From NCBI GenBank assembly GCA_003640385.1, contig RCAB01000060.1, positions 1-64,000 of the forward strand: 64,000 bases of DNA, given 5' to 3'. The DNA comes from Setaria digitata. Taxonomy: Eukaryota; Nematoda; Chromadorea; Rhabditida; Setariidae. The notes below the pieces were generated by a model. It did not search any database. It saw nothing but the letters and a program-made list of their open reading frames with translations, and was not told the origin of the DNA. Shown here piece after piece: positions 13,673 to 25,103 of this stretch (position 1 is the first letter of the stretch; every line of letters starts with the position of its first letter). Position numbers and translations under genes: made by a program.

Positions 13673-16430
13673 TCAGCTACGACTGATAATTATGGATGCC
13701 GCAAAATCATAGATTTGTTGATTGGCCTTTTCCAAAGCTGCTATTTTTGCTTTCAAGGACTCTATCGTTCCTGAGCCTAAATCCCCACTACCCGTCGATT
13801 TTTTGTCTTCAGTAATGTATTTATTTTGTGGTTCGTCGTCGGTCTGCATATTGTAATGGACCTTAACAAAGTTTAGTTTAAAAATTTAACCACACTTCGC
13901 GAGGTCGCTCAGTATCTCGATGCAGCTCAATCAATTTACTATTTCTTAAACGTACTATTTCTCGAAGGCCTTTTTTTTTTTCTGAAGCCATGAAAATTCA
14001 CGAAGCGCAGAGTGTAGCAAACTAAGATAGCTAGTCCAACTTGTTATATTTTTTGTAAAGATGCAAAAAATTAAATCACATAAAAATCTTACCTGCACAT
14101 TACAATAATTAGATATCACCCTATCCAGATCTGTAGCACAACATCTGTCCTGGAAAAAAAGAAATGTTTATGCAATGTATGATTCTTATCATACGTTTAT
14201 TAACTTATCACCACAACGCCGATTTTTCTGCAGATTCTTCGGCAGTTTACATAAGACAGCTACCGCTATCGAAGAAAATAACCATGCTAATTAGATTCAA
14301 ATTGTACTACAAATGAAGGTGCCTTTTCACTGAGCATTCCATCTTTGAGCAGCACAAGTGTGGGTAAATTTCCCCGTTTCTGTCGTTTGAGACTAGCGAC
14401 AGGAAGCATTCGTTTCTTCTTTTCATTTTTTCGCAAAACTTCCAATGGCATGTTAAACCTCAGCTTACATATAGGACCTTAAAAATAGATGTGAGAAAAA
14501 CATCAGGGATACTTGATTATTTGATACCTGTTATTTCAAAATATACCCTTCAAAGAAGAGGTTTTCAAACACTGACGACTCAAAATATCCCAAATCACGT
14601 AAACACCACAGACATCACCAGATGCTAGCAAGGTACCATCGTGATTTATATCTAGTCGCACCAATTCTGCAGAGTGGTGACTGAACAGTAGCAAATTTCC
14701 AGTACCTTCGGCTTCAATTACAACTGATATTTCTGTTTTATTCTGAAACAGGAAGATGAAAGTCCTTTTTTCAAGAGTTCTACATTTCTGAAATTTTGAT
14801 ACACATACCAGGCTATAAAGATCTAATTGTGCCAAGGCACCATCAGCTGTACCCAAAAATAATCGAGATTCGGCAGGATCAATTGCACAAGATGATAAGG
14901 CAACGTCACATGAGATCTGAAAATAAAGCATTTCGATCTCAAGTTAATAAAGCAACATGCTGCTGAAAAGTTCATCGAATCAAAATAAAATGAGAGCACA
15001 AACACATACAAATATTATTTCCCATATGAAGAAAGAAATACGAAATGTATGAAAAATAATATGCAATGAGTCTAAATTGCCTTCAACAAACACATGTTGG
15101 CTGTGATTGAATGTAGTGCGGCGGTGTGGTCCTTTGAACAGGATAAAACACGCGCGTTGTTGTGCCGTGTTACCGAAATATCACTAACTGCTAGAGAATG
15201 TGCACGCCACTCACGGAACGGGACAGCACGTTCTAAACTTGGATCCCCTGAAATCAACCTGAAAAAGAGGTGCAGAATAAGGAATTTTCATCTAATTTCT
15301 TTCATTTCACTTAATTATTTTATTTATGATTGCCTTAAGAATATATATTCAATAAAATTTGGAAATATTTATATCACTCCTGCAATGTGACGGGAAAATA
15401 AATGGATAATCAAAATAAGAAGCATGACAACTTTGTAAACGAGAACTGACAACTCATCATTTTATTTTCATTTTCTTTTCTGAAAGAAAAAAAAAAAAAC
15501 TGAGAAGAATGCCTTCCAAAGTTTATGGAAAAATACGGATGTAGGAATCAAACACAGAAATGTTTAAATATGAAGAGTAAGGATAACGTACATATGTATT
15601 CTCTTCAAACCTTATTTTATCAACTTACTCAGCAATAACGAACACGCATACACTTCCATCTTCCGCTCCAGTTACTAAAAGTGAACCATCCGAACTAAGC
15701 ACCAGACCAGATATGGTTCGATAATGAGCATTCACGACAGTAACAAGCTCGCCTGTAGAAACCTATAATTTTGAGTTAAATAGAAAATGGCAGATATTGA
15801 ATTAAATGACCAGAGGTCTACATGTAATCAACTTACAATCCAAATATATATTTGGTTGTTAACTGCAGCAAACAAGATACCACCATCTGGCGTTACAACC
15901 AAGTGACGCACCGGTCTGGGGAGTACGCTCTTCACGTGGAGGTGTTTACTGTTATCCATAGAAACAACGTGAAGCAATGGTTTGTCTTTGGCTGCCACAA
16001 TTAAGTAATTGTTACGAAACAATTCAACAGATCCTGCAAAGGATTATATGGGATTATATTATGAAATCATACGACTTACAGCTTTTCAATTTCTTTTTTC
16101 GTAGAGAAGTTTACGACCTATTACAGATCCTTGCAATTCATTTCCTTTGTAAGACCAATGCGAAACACCCAACTTTGGACTGATTAGCAATGTTGCATAC
16201 GGATCGCTTGTTTCACTCGCTACCAACAAGAACTGAAACTGTCAATTCTTGCATAAAGCTTTCAGTTTTCTAACAATATATCACGTCTCATGGCTATCTT
16301 TTCCATCTCTAAGCTCAACGAATCAAGAGGCTCATAACAGTTAAAATGAGAAATTTCAAGCGCAGAACTAACAAATCCCAAATTAAAAAATCAAAACGCA
16401 GATAAAAGAGACCTCAGCATCATCCAGCAT
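13673..16430 (-). CDS. pro-1: WDR18/Ipi3-type WD-repeat protein (PRO-1)
   Basis: WDR18/Ipi3 works with the Rix1 (PELP1-TEX10) complex and Rea1 in late 60S ribosome maturation. The C. elegans orthologue is PRO-1. Exons in transcript order: 16430-16413, 16232-16118, 16033-15837, 15762-15629, 15258-15081, 14916-14809, 14742-14547, 14477-14311, 14149-14093 and 13861-13673, about 452 codons (human WDR18 is about 430). WD repeats are visible: NNQIYIWI then VSTGEL, TGAEDGSVCVFV, SCSKDHTAALH, GTADGALAQLDL and ASGDVCGVYVIWDI. The C-terminus has a short coiled coil with ANQQIYDFA. Exon 1 (M-L-D-D-A-E) is a tentative choice because the second exon is closed upstream in its frame. The junction after 15081 needs a GC donor. 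The exon ending at 14311 could end three bases later. Confidence 0.9.
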
Positions 16431-17731
16431 CGTAAGCCAATTTCCGCTTTCTTTCCAACTTGCGTCTTGCGTCTTCCCGTCCTCCAACTCCTGCTCTCTA
16501 CGACTTCCTCCAACCGGTCCTAAGCATTGTTTATTTCACTGTCGCTGCTAAGTATGTCACTATGGTTGTCTTACAGTGAAAAGTTTTTCCCATATGGCGT
16601 AGTGCATCGACGAGACTCTTGAGAAGTTATTTGGCGTGTGACCAGCTAGAGGAGGGTATTAATGCGTGTGGTTTTGGCGACACACTTCAGTTCTGAAGAG
16701 TTTTTGCGGAGAAGAATTAGGAAATATGGTGAACTAAAAGTATCTAGAGCGAAAAATGCCAAGACGAACCTGCTATAACCTCACAGCCCTTAATACGAAT
16801 AGTTCCATTAAAAATGTTGTTATCTGAAGAAGTGGAGAGAGGGATGAGGTAGCTTATAGATACCATAGGTAATTTGAAGTGGGAAGCATTTGAAATAGAA
16901 ATGAAATTTAGCGTAACCCAACTTAACTATCAGACAAAAGCAAAAATTTCTTGTTAGAGGAGTTAATTTTGACTTTCTCAATAACAGCGCCCTTTTGATG
17001 TACATCTAGATTATTTCGGAATGCTAGCTCGAATAGGTTGGTGAAATGGCGATATGATGTAGGTATTTGTTATCAGTTTGAGAAGTGCGAAGCGGAAAGA
17101 ATATCTCTGAACATTTTTAGTTGTTTGTTATTTACACGATTTCTAATGGATGTATCAGTAGGCTTTTTAGACTGCTGAAATATTGAATTTTGCACTTTTA
17201 AGTTCGTTGTTTTCAGTGTTTTCAAGAATGAACTGGAATGTTGCTATATATGAGGTAGTAGATAACTTAGGCGGTCACTAACTTGACAAAACTGTATTGA
17301 GATGCTTACATGCACATATACTAAAGATATTCCATTATATGTTGGTTTTATGCGGTTTTAGGGCTAATGGCGATGAGAACAAAGACACTGGCGACACGTA
17401 CGAACCAGGCGTTACATGTGTCAGAAACCGGTAACCTCAGACTCACAGTTTTTGACTTTATGTAGTTTCATGAATGCTTTGTAAATCCAATATTTCGCTT
17501 AGAAAAGATAATTCTAGTTTTGTTTGCGTTATATATACTATATGCAATAAAATAGCATTCCTTTAGCGACATTCGTCGCATTTGGTACCCCGTAGAATCC
17601 AGAAAATAGCTGCATTTCTGTATTGTAGAAAGCTCGAAATTAATTAATTTGTGAAATAAAAGAAGGAATCAAATTTTTTCTTTTTTTAATATTATGCTCA
17701 TTGTCTGTTGGCAGGAGCAGCGTTAAAGACG
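16431..17731. other. Divergent intergenic region between pro-1 and mrps-33
   Basis: The region lies between two genes transcribed outward and so probably contains both promoters. A pyrimidine-rich stretch at about 16440-16520 sits next to the pro-1 start. No coding segment was found. The let-7-like word at 17251 is discussed under rejected items. Confidence 0.55.
17711..17714 (+). promoter_or_regulatory. Possible trans-splice acceptor before mrps-33
   Basis: A GCAG preceded by a long T-rich stretch ends at 17714, 17 bases before the ATG at 17732, with no upstream exon in frame. This fits spliced-leader addition. Confidence 0.45.
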
Positions 17732-18614
17732 ATGCTATCACGTATCAGTTTGGCTGTACGTGGGATAAATTGTGAAACAGAATATGGAAAGCATATGAAT
17801 GATTTGTCGAGACGTGTTTTCGGTGAACCACCACGAACAACCGAATCCAAAAATCTGAAAGTTGTGAGGGTTATGTCAGAAGAGCCGTTAGAGCAACAAC
17901 CCTTCAAAGCGGTTAGTCCCTCACTTTACAAGTAATATTTTTCACCTAAGTGTCTTTGCAATACTTTAGTAAAAATGACTCATACTTGTATTTCTATCCA
18001 TTTTTCTTTGCTTGTTCATTGATATGAGCACATATTTCGTTACCAATTTCTTCTAAAAAAAAAAAAAAGTTGTATTCACAGCGTTATAAAATATTGTCTA
18101 ACAATGTCCATTATGGAGGGTAGAACGTTTATGAACTGAAGTCTGTAAATGTCTATAAACTACACTGATATAAATGTATTATTGAAACTTTCATTTAATA
18201 AAAAATCGCTAAAAATTGATTAACAACAAATCTTTCAAACACAGATCGATTATTATCCCAATCAACCGATGTTTCACTACCTAACAAAATTGTTGCGATT
18301 CCACGGTCTTTATTTTGACGAACATGTTGTATGGCGAGAAGTACAAGTAAATGTTATGATTGTATTTTATGAAGCTTTAAAATTAAGCTGGAACGGATGA
18401 AATTCCTGGGAAATATCATTCAACGTTTGTCCTTTTTTATCATGGGTAAAATTATGATTTTTTGCTTCATTTTCTGTCCAGTGAAACTTCTCATGATTTG
18501 AGAAAGTTGAATTCTTGCATATTTCAGAATCGATTGAAGCTAGCACGAGGAAAAATGCTATACCCTCCGATCGGACAGGGAAAACGGGCTCAGCTTCGGG
18601 GCGAAAAGAAGTAG
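17732..18614 (+). CDS. mrps-33: Mitochondrial ribosomal protein mS33
   Basis: The protein is a component of the small subunit of the mitochondrial ribosome. Three exons (17732-17911, 18245-18346, 18528-18614) give 122 residues, against 106 in human. The family pattern is clear: LSRRVFGE, then SKNLKVVRVMSE, then YYPNQPMF, then LLRFHGLYFDEH, and a basic tail ending RGEKK. The first ~20 residues extend beyond the human start and include basic residues, so they could act in mitochondrial import. Splice sites are GT-AG, and the first two junctions fall between codons. It is the first of four closely spaced + strand genes and faces away from pro-1. Confidence 0.93.
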
Positions 18615-18973
18615 TACAACTATGACGTATGTGATGATTTGAACACTTGCGACGCATCTGTTGGTGTTGTAAGGAAAAATGATGATGAATCAACAGAAAA
18701 AAAAAAGAAATTTACTAACGTTCTTTCATTTTTCTTCTTTAGTCTAAAGATAAAGCTTATCAACCAAAGAGTTTTTTTTTTTTTTTTTCGTTTCTCTAGA
18801 GAATGTATTCAAGTCTGTTAATTACCTTAATTATGAATCCAAAAAAAGGAAGGGAGGAAAATCAGAGGGAATTTATTTTAAAACTTAGTGTTTGTAAAGT
18901 TTAGTTATCCAGGTTAGAATCAGATACATTCTAACAGAAGCTGATTTTTCCCATTGGTATTTTTTGTATATTT

Positions 18974-18993
18974 AAAAAAAAAAAAAAAAAAAA
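18974..18993 (+). repeat. Poly-A tract, 20 bases
   Basis: An uninterrupted run of A lies between mrps-33 and the Josephin gene. Its exact length may be affected by sequencing slippage. Confidence 0.8.
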
Positions 18994-19463
18994 GGATTTG
19001 TTTTAGAGAATCAAGATAATCAAGAGTTTGTTTGAAAAAAAAAGGAGAATAAAACAGGGTAGGAAGTCTTTGAGTGGCTACAACATTTGGTCAGAGTGAT
19101 ATAATTTATATATTTTATTTTTTTTTAATGTTGGTGTTAGAAATAAAATTTTTATTGCTTCTGATGTTGTTCTCCTATCGATGTTATTTGAACCCATAGC
19201 ACAGTTAGTTGTGTACTCTTTTTTAAAGTAATACCATTCTATCACGCCTTGCCATTTGTAATCATGGGACTTTACACTTCCTTCAGCAATATTTACATTC
19301 CGAGAGTTTCGGTAGCCTTGGTTATAGCAGTTCATATAACTTCGTTCCAAAAGAAAGGCTGTGGTAATAATTTTTAATGAGTGAGTTCGTTTGTCACACT
19401 TGACGCATGAGGATACCAGTTACTTACTGATAACCGAGAACATCGTTATGTCAAGGAGCAAAT

Positions 19464-19472
19464 TTCTTATAG
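19464..19472 (+). promoter_or_regulatory. Possible trans-splice acceptor at the Josephin start
   Basis: The T-rich string TTTCTTATAG ends at 19472 and the start codon begins at 19473. The gene has no introns, so the only obvious use for such a site is spliced-leader addition. Confidence 0.45.
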
Positions 19473-20030
19473 ATGAATGTTGATGGGTCGTCTGGAAATA
19501 CAGTTTCTACGGGACAATTATATCATGAGAAACAACAAATGCAACTGTGTTTGGTACATACGCTGAATACGTTGTTGCAAAGGAATGAATTTAAAAAGAT
19601 TGATTTGGACTGCATCGCGGAAAATTTACATAGTTCTCGTTGGTTCAATCGACACCGCTCAATGTTTGGCCTTGGTAATTATGACATTAATGTACTGATT
19701 GCTGCACTACAAACGAGGAATTTAACACTGAGCTGGTTCGATTCGCGGCGTTCCACAGCTTGTTTGGACTTATCGAAGATTTTCGGTTTCATATTCAATA
19801 TTACATCACGTGGATTTATACCATTCTGGACAGGACATCATTGGTTCACTGTGCGACAAATAGGTGTTGCAGGATTTTTCAATTTTGATTCGAAATTGAA
19901 TGAGCCAGCGCCGATAAATGATTTTGTTGCGTTTTCGGATTCACTGCTAGCAAAGGGAGCTAAATTAATGGTGGTTCTCGAGCCTCAAAATGCCAACAAT
20001 TACTTACTGGATAATAAATATTTGGCTTGA
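19473..20030 (+). CDS. JOSD: Josephin-type deubiquitinase (JOSD1/2-like)
   Basis: Josephin proteins are cysteine proteases that cleave ubiquitin from substrates. This one is 185 residues in a single uninterrupted frame, the size of human JOSD2, and is essentially only the Josephin domain. It lacks the UIM and polyQ tail of ataxin-3. Catalytic residues can be read: Cys26 in MQLCLVHTLN, His123 in GHHWFTV and Asp139 in FNFDSKL. The family block HRSMFGLGNYDINVLIAALQ is also present. The first ATG follows an acceptor-like TATAG, which supports this start. Unlike every other complete gene in the window it has no intron. It lies 858 bp after mrps-33 and 761 bp before the RING E3 gene, all on the same strand. 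Confidence 0.94.
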   Translation: MNVDGSSGNTVSTGQLYHEKQQMQLCLVHTLNTLLQRNEFKKIDLDCIAENLHSSRWFNRHRSMFGLGNYDINVLIAALQTRNLTLSWFDSRRSTACLDLSKIFGFIFNITSRGFIPFWTGHHWFTVRQIGVAGFFNFDSKLNEPAPINDFVAFSDSLLAKGAKLMVVLEPQNANNYLLDNKYLA

Positions 20031-20791
20031 CTTTGGACTATTAAGTCATTGGTAACTAGGGGCGAGTAACTTACCTTCCTTTACTTTATTGCAAGCGAAA
20101 CTTGGATTGCTTCAATCTAGCAGCAGGAGGAGAACACTGAAATGGAAAATGAAATGTGGCCCGCACAAGTGTTCGTTAAGCAACTATGGCAGAGCTGAAG
20201 AGTGAAAATTTAAATCCATTATATTTGTATGATTTCGGATTTCGTGTGCTGTGAATTATTATATTTTTTTCTATCCTTTTGTAATTGTTTTGTTATGGGA
20301 TTCTTTCGAAGGCGAGAGAACGAAGGAAAGATTTGGGGAACGTAATACCGATTTTTATGCAAAATGAATGGAATTACTTTTATTAGGACAAGTAATGCTT
20401 CCCTTAGCTACCAAATACTCATATTGGTCTTTGTAAATATTGAATTTCTGTGATATTTTGGCAACGTGCTAGTCATAAGTAGACAGCTGAGTGGACGAAG
20501 AGATGCGCAAGTTATAGTGAGCTGACTGTTTCTCTCAGACTTTCATTTTTAGTGATATCAAATTTTGCCCGTTCTTATCACCCCTCAATTCCCTTCATGT
20601 TTCTAAGTGGTTCTTCACTCCTTCGGTTTAAAGTTGTTCGAGAGAGCACTAAGTAGTGCTTTTACCAGATTTATTAAAAACTCGCGAAAGCAGGGCGTAA
20701 AACTGGAAGAGCATATATATATGTATATATGAAATCGAAATATGATGAATAAAAAAATTAAGGCGATTTTGTGTAATGATTTCTCCATAAA
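20031..20791. other. Intercistronic region Josephin / RNF139-like
   Basis: Contains the Josephin 3' untranslated region, a T-rich acceptor-like site ending about 20552, a short AT dinucleotide stretch near 20710-20731, and an AATAAA only about 40 bases before the next start codon. No coding segment was found. Confidence 0.6.
20748..20753 (+). terminator. Poly(A) signal AATAAA before RNF139-like gene
   Basis: This is a canonical hexamer about 720 bp after the Josephin stop and about 40 bp before the next ATG. It could serve the Josephin transcript. Its closeness to the next gene would fit operon-style processing. Confidence 0.35.
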
Positions 20792-23700
20792 ATGGATGTT
20801 GGTGAAGCGGTAGAAATATTCAGTATTCGTGCTCGAGCAGCACTTCTGCGCTGCATGGAGGTTGCTTTACGATTACCTGGTTTTTTGCTGTTTGAACTTT
20901 GGTGGCGTAATCGAGACATACATTTCACTCCTGATATGTTTAAAGAGTCATTTTCATCATACCTGGAAATGGATCAAATTATTGAATTTATTCAAACGAG
21001 GAATTTTGATCAAATCGGGGCACAAGTATTGAGCTACGCAGGTAAGCATCCAATTTAAAGTTCCAATCCACTTACGTTTTACTGTCACTATAATTCTCCT
21101 TGATTTCTATAAATTTTAGATACTACTACATCTGTAATAAGTTTGTTAAGAATTACAAAAAACATGCTTTCAAAATATCTATTTAACCAATAAGTTGTGT
21201 TGGTTTTTTCAGTTGTGCTCATGTCATTTATGTTTTTCCTTTTACCTTTAATCAAACTTATGCAAGTCTATTGTCACATATTCTCGTTATTGCTATTTTC
21301 TGTGGCGCATTATCTATCAGCACGATATGTGCAGCTAGAGCAGAATGGTGATCCTGACTTGAAATTGGATGATTTCACTAAATTAGAACGACACGGATTT
21401 CATATTTTGGCTCAGGCTTGTCTTTGTCGTTTTACTAACATATTTGCTTTCGTGATAAGCATATGAATTACTACTTAACTAAATATAGTAACAAACATAT
21501 TACTGATTTGTAAATCACTAATATTCGATTACTACAACTATTTGATAATAAAATATATATTAAGTGCTAGAATTGAAACTTTTCAGTTGGTTCTCTGCGT
21601 GGCGCAAAGTTGTCTCCTTAGTTTAGAAAGTGATATTGGACGAGTTACGCTTGCAGTTTTCCTGATACCAATAATTGCTCGCATGTGTGCATTACCAATC
21701 AATCGCTTGATCATCGCCCACAATGTAGCTTGTTCTTTGGCTATGCTGGTAATCTGCATATATGTTATAAATAAAACTCCCACTCTGGTACTGTCTATAC
21801 GTCATTCTGTGCGACATCTTAAAACTATCATAATTCTTCGAGGTATTGGAGGAGGTAAGTGGTGATTTTTTTGTTTTTAGTGTCAAGAGTTTTATTATGC
21901 TTACAACTTTGTTGTTTCTTTTAGAAAATAGATTATTTCCAATTTTTTGCTAGTCAAGAAAATTATAAATAATTTCTCGTCTAACATATATTTCACAAAA
22001 AATCTCTAATAACTCACTGACCTTTTATGAACTAAAAGATATTCTTTTCTCTATTTGAATCGTCTTACCTGTTTTATCTTTTATGAGAAAAGCACGTATG
22101 GCAGTTGAGATATCTTTCTCTTTTTACGCTGACAAATAAAAATATTAAACTCAAAGATAACTTGCTAATGATATCATTATTCTGAGATGAAATTCCTTAA
22201 AAGTTAAGACCTTAATTATTTATAGGTGCAGCAGTCGTGTGGCATCGTTTACGACTTACAGAAATATTAGTATCGGCATGGTTATCGATGTTTTTTGCTC
22301 GAATTTACATACATTTGGCAGGAAAAAGAAGAGGCTTTGATGAAATTGGTGCAATATTCTTAGCATCGGTAGCAGAAAGCACGAATACACCAATGTCACT
22401 ATTAGCACTGGCATTGACTGTGAGCTGTTTTTGTAAACAAATTTTGCATGTTGCGGAATGTGTTGTTGGTGGACAGCGAGTCCATGGACATGTTTTGGCT
22501 AATGGCGGTTATACTGGTGCGCTGACACTTGCATTACTTTGTGCACAAACAGGTCTTCTTGGAATGCGAACTGAGCAGAAAGCTTTTCTACTTGGTCTAG
22601 TTCTTTTCATTGGTGAGTACCTGGTTCATATTTCGCGGTTGTTTCTTTCTTCATATGCTGATGTAACTTGTAACTTTAGAGGTTGCATATTTTTCTATAT
22701 ATATATATAGAAAAATATATATATATATATATGAAAAAAAGAAAAAGAAAATATATATGTATAAAAAATATATAGAAAATATATATATATATATATATAT
22801 TTTATAAATCATATTATATGATTTCCCAAATACATTAAAAAATTATTCCCCAAATATATTTTAAGAAAATATAATATTTGACTTCCTTTTTTCTCATTTT
22901 TGCTGACGTCGTGATAGTTTTTTTACATTTTTTTTTTAGTTCTCTCTGCTCTTCTGCAGTCTTTGTGCGAAATCCTTGAACCCCAGTTACTTGTATTAGC
23001 TGCAAACAGATTGACAAGCCGAAATCAACATGCGCGATCTATTTTTCTAGCTGTTCTTGTAATTACGACATCGCTTTGTGCATCCCTTGCTGTAACTCGA
23101 TTTCTGCCTATCGATTTATGGTTAGTTCAGCTGTTAATTTTTATTTGGTTTCTTTGAATTTCCATCAAAAAATGATTCATTTTAGGTGTCTAATAATAGT
23201 TTCAAATTGTTTGCTGACCGCTTTGCATACTATGTCGGCAGTCATCATATATGGCATATATTTATTAGAAACCGGGTTCATAGATGCTTGGGGAAGAGTT
23301 GATGACGTCGTATTCATATGCAAAACGGTTACTCGTGGTATTGAAGTATCAGTTGCATTGAATGTCGTTGGCTACGGCATTTTGACATCCTTAGACGGTA
23401 AACTCATTCTGCAGTTAAATAAATTCAGTTTTAATAAGTGACCTCTAACTTACTAGAAGCTTCAATTGAACTCGTTACAGATTGTCAGATGAAGATAATG
23501 TAGATGTTTAAAATCCTCGGAGATTGTATACAATGGTTTTCGGAAAGTCCTTGAAAGATTTTCGATAGATATCAAGAACTGTTTTGCAGGTCACTGGACA
23601 TTGGTAAGCTTGGCGATCTTGGTGCTCTATCTCTATTTTAGTGTTTGGAGTCGACTTCAAACTGGAATTGTTAACGTGCAGTTAAGACGTGCAGCAAACT

Positions 23701-23988
23701 CAAGCTTATCACTATTGCCTCATGTATCGAAAACAGTGCTGCAGCAGAGGCGCGATGTGTGCGCTATATGTTTGTGTAATATGATAGAAGATGTGCGCAT
23801 GACACCTTGCAAACATCTTTTCCATAGTATCTGCTTACGAAAGTGGCTTTGCATTAAACAGGTTCGTTTCATATATTTATTAAGTGCTTAGGTAGCTAGT
23901 ATTTGATTTCCATTTCCTTTAGGAAATAAGCATAAGTTGTATATCGCGAAACATGTATTTGTAATATTATATATGTCAATCCTGCTTC

Positions 23989-24019
<31 letters not shown>

Positions 24020-24284
24020 TGATGCTTTAGTTGAATTGCTAAATTTCATAGAAACTTGAAAATTCATTCTTTAATTACTTCAGGTATGTCCTTTATGTTA
24101 TTCAGACCTTCGTAAATCTAAGGCCTCTGAAATACTCGATGAATTATTTCTGGAAGCAAGTAACGATATAGATTCCCAAGTGGATAGTGAGAATGGTGCT
24201 TCTGAGTCATCTGATGCTGAAAATTTTTCTGAAGATGAATATTTACCTTGGAATTTACTGAATGGTTCTGATATATATTATTAG
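20792..24284 (+). CDS. RNF139: TRC8/RNF139-type multipass membrane RING E3 ligase
   Basis: TRC8/RNF139 is an ER-membrane ubiquitin ligase involved in ER-associated degradation and sterol control. Eight exons (20792-21041, 21213-21415, 21587-21854, 22226-22612, 22940-23120, 23186-23397, 23590-23861, 24084-24284) give 657 residues, against 664 in human RNF139. The N-terminus (MEVALRLPGFLLFELW) and the VWHRLRLTEILVSAW block match the family, and many hydrophobic segments follow. The RING-H2 finger is split by the last intron: CAIC, then CKHLFHSIC, then CPLC. An acidic tail follows it. RNF145 is the alternative family name. The exon 2/3 junction needs a GC donor (CAG/GCTTGT). The other downstream GT site whose frame would still fit adds 12 residues not seen in the human protein. 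Confidence 0.9.
22696..22803. repeat. AT dinucleotide microsatellite in RNF139 intron 4
   Basis: Several blocks of (TA)n and (AT)n are separated by GAAAA-type interruptions. The tract can fold on itself and lies about 80 bp after the exon 4 donor. Confidence 0.85.
23997..24020 (+). repeat. Poly-T tract in RNF139 intron 7
   Basis: A run of 24 T lies in the intron before the last exon, which encodes the final zinc-binding pair of the RING. Confidence 0.8.
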
Positions 24285-24833
24285 CTGTATTGTCTAAAAT
24301 ACTTATTGCAAAAATAGAGAATATTCAAAGTCATTGCATTTTTTTTTCTTTTAAGGAGATATTAGTGTTCTTAGCAATCCTTTCGTTCGTTTAGGAAACA
24401 GTTATAATGATTACTTACTTGCTTTCTTATGAACTACTTGCTGCTTTCATGTTTATTACGAAGTACAAATGCTATGTGAAATTGAATCTTTGCCATTGAA
24501 AGCTGTGCTTGTGTATCATGTGAAATTATTTTCTTTTTTTTCATACTTCGGGTAGATGAATATAGCCTTTGTAACGGTTTAGCGTCACTGATAGGTTTTG
24601 TCCCACTTGTTTTGTCCTCTCTGTGATATCAGTTGTATCAAAGATTTCATGTTTAAGCGATGAACTGTGTGTCTTAATGTCATTTTTATGTTCAAATTTT
24701 ACTTTAATTTATTTTACTTTCAACCATTTTGTTCATCCTATCATTGTATTGTTAGTAGTATGCTACAAATTCATGAGTATTTTAAGAATGTTTTTGGGTT
24801 TTAATCTGCTTTATGTCACTATATTGGCATGTT

Positions 24834-24839
24834 AATAAA
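24834..24839 (+). terminator. Poly(A) signal of the RNF139-like gene
   Basis: Canonical AATAAA about 550 bp after the stop codon, on the coding strand. Confidence 0.45.
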
Positions 24840-24980
24840 TCGCTCTGTGATCCAAAGTTATTTAATTTTACAAGCAGGTTTCAAGTGAAGTTAAGACCGG
24901 TCAGCACATATTTCAAACTTCTATTGGGGTGAAACATGTCATATTGATAGAGATTGGTAATTCACTCATAATCTGGCTGG

Positions 24981-24990
24981 ATAATTTCAG
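24981..24990 (+). promoter_or_regulatory. Possible trans-splice acceptor before mrpl-19
   Basis: ATAATTTCAG ends at 24990. The 113 bases from there to the ATG at 25104 contain no other ATG, so a leader added here would make that ATG the first one. Confidence 0.4.
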
Positions 24991-25103
24991 GCAGGTCGAA
25001 AACCTCAAGGTATTATATTCGTTTATTGCTGCAAAAAAATCCACCTAATCTGGATTCAGAAGCAAGGTAGATCGGTTAAAAATAACTGTGCTTGTAAAGC
25101 CAT

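Larger units (their letters stand above)
18615..19472. other. Intercistronic region mrps-33 / Josephin
   Basis: The region is very AT-rich, with A runs including 18974-18993. Its only notable signal is the TTCTTATAG directly before the next ATG. No coding segment is supported. Confidence 0.6.
24285..25103. other. Intercistronic region RNF139-like / mrpl-19
   Basis: Includes a T-rich 3' untranslated region, an AATAAA at 24834-24839 and an acceptor-like AATTTCAG ending at 24990. From there to the mrpl-19 start there is no other ATG. No coding segment is supported. Confidence 0.6.

Noticed and set aside
17251..17261. let-7-like word TGAGGTAGTAG
   Set aside because: It matches the first 11 bases of let-7, but the following bases do not match. 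I found no complementary arm (a CTACCTCA-type word) within about 120 bases on either side, so no hairpin precursor is possible.
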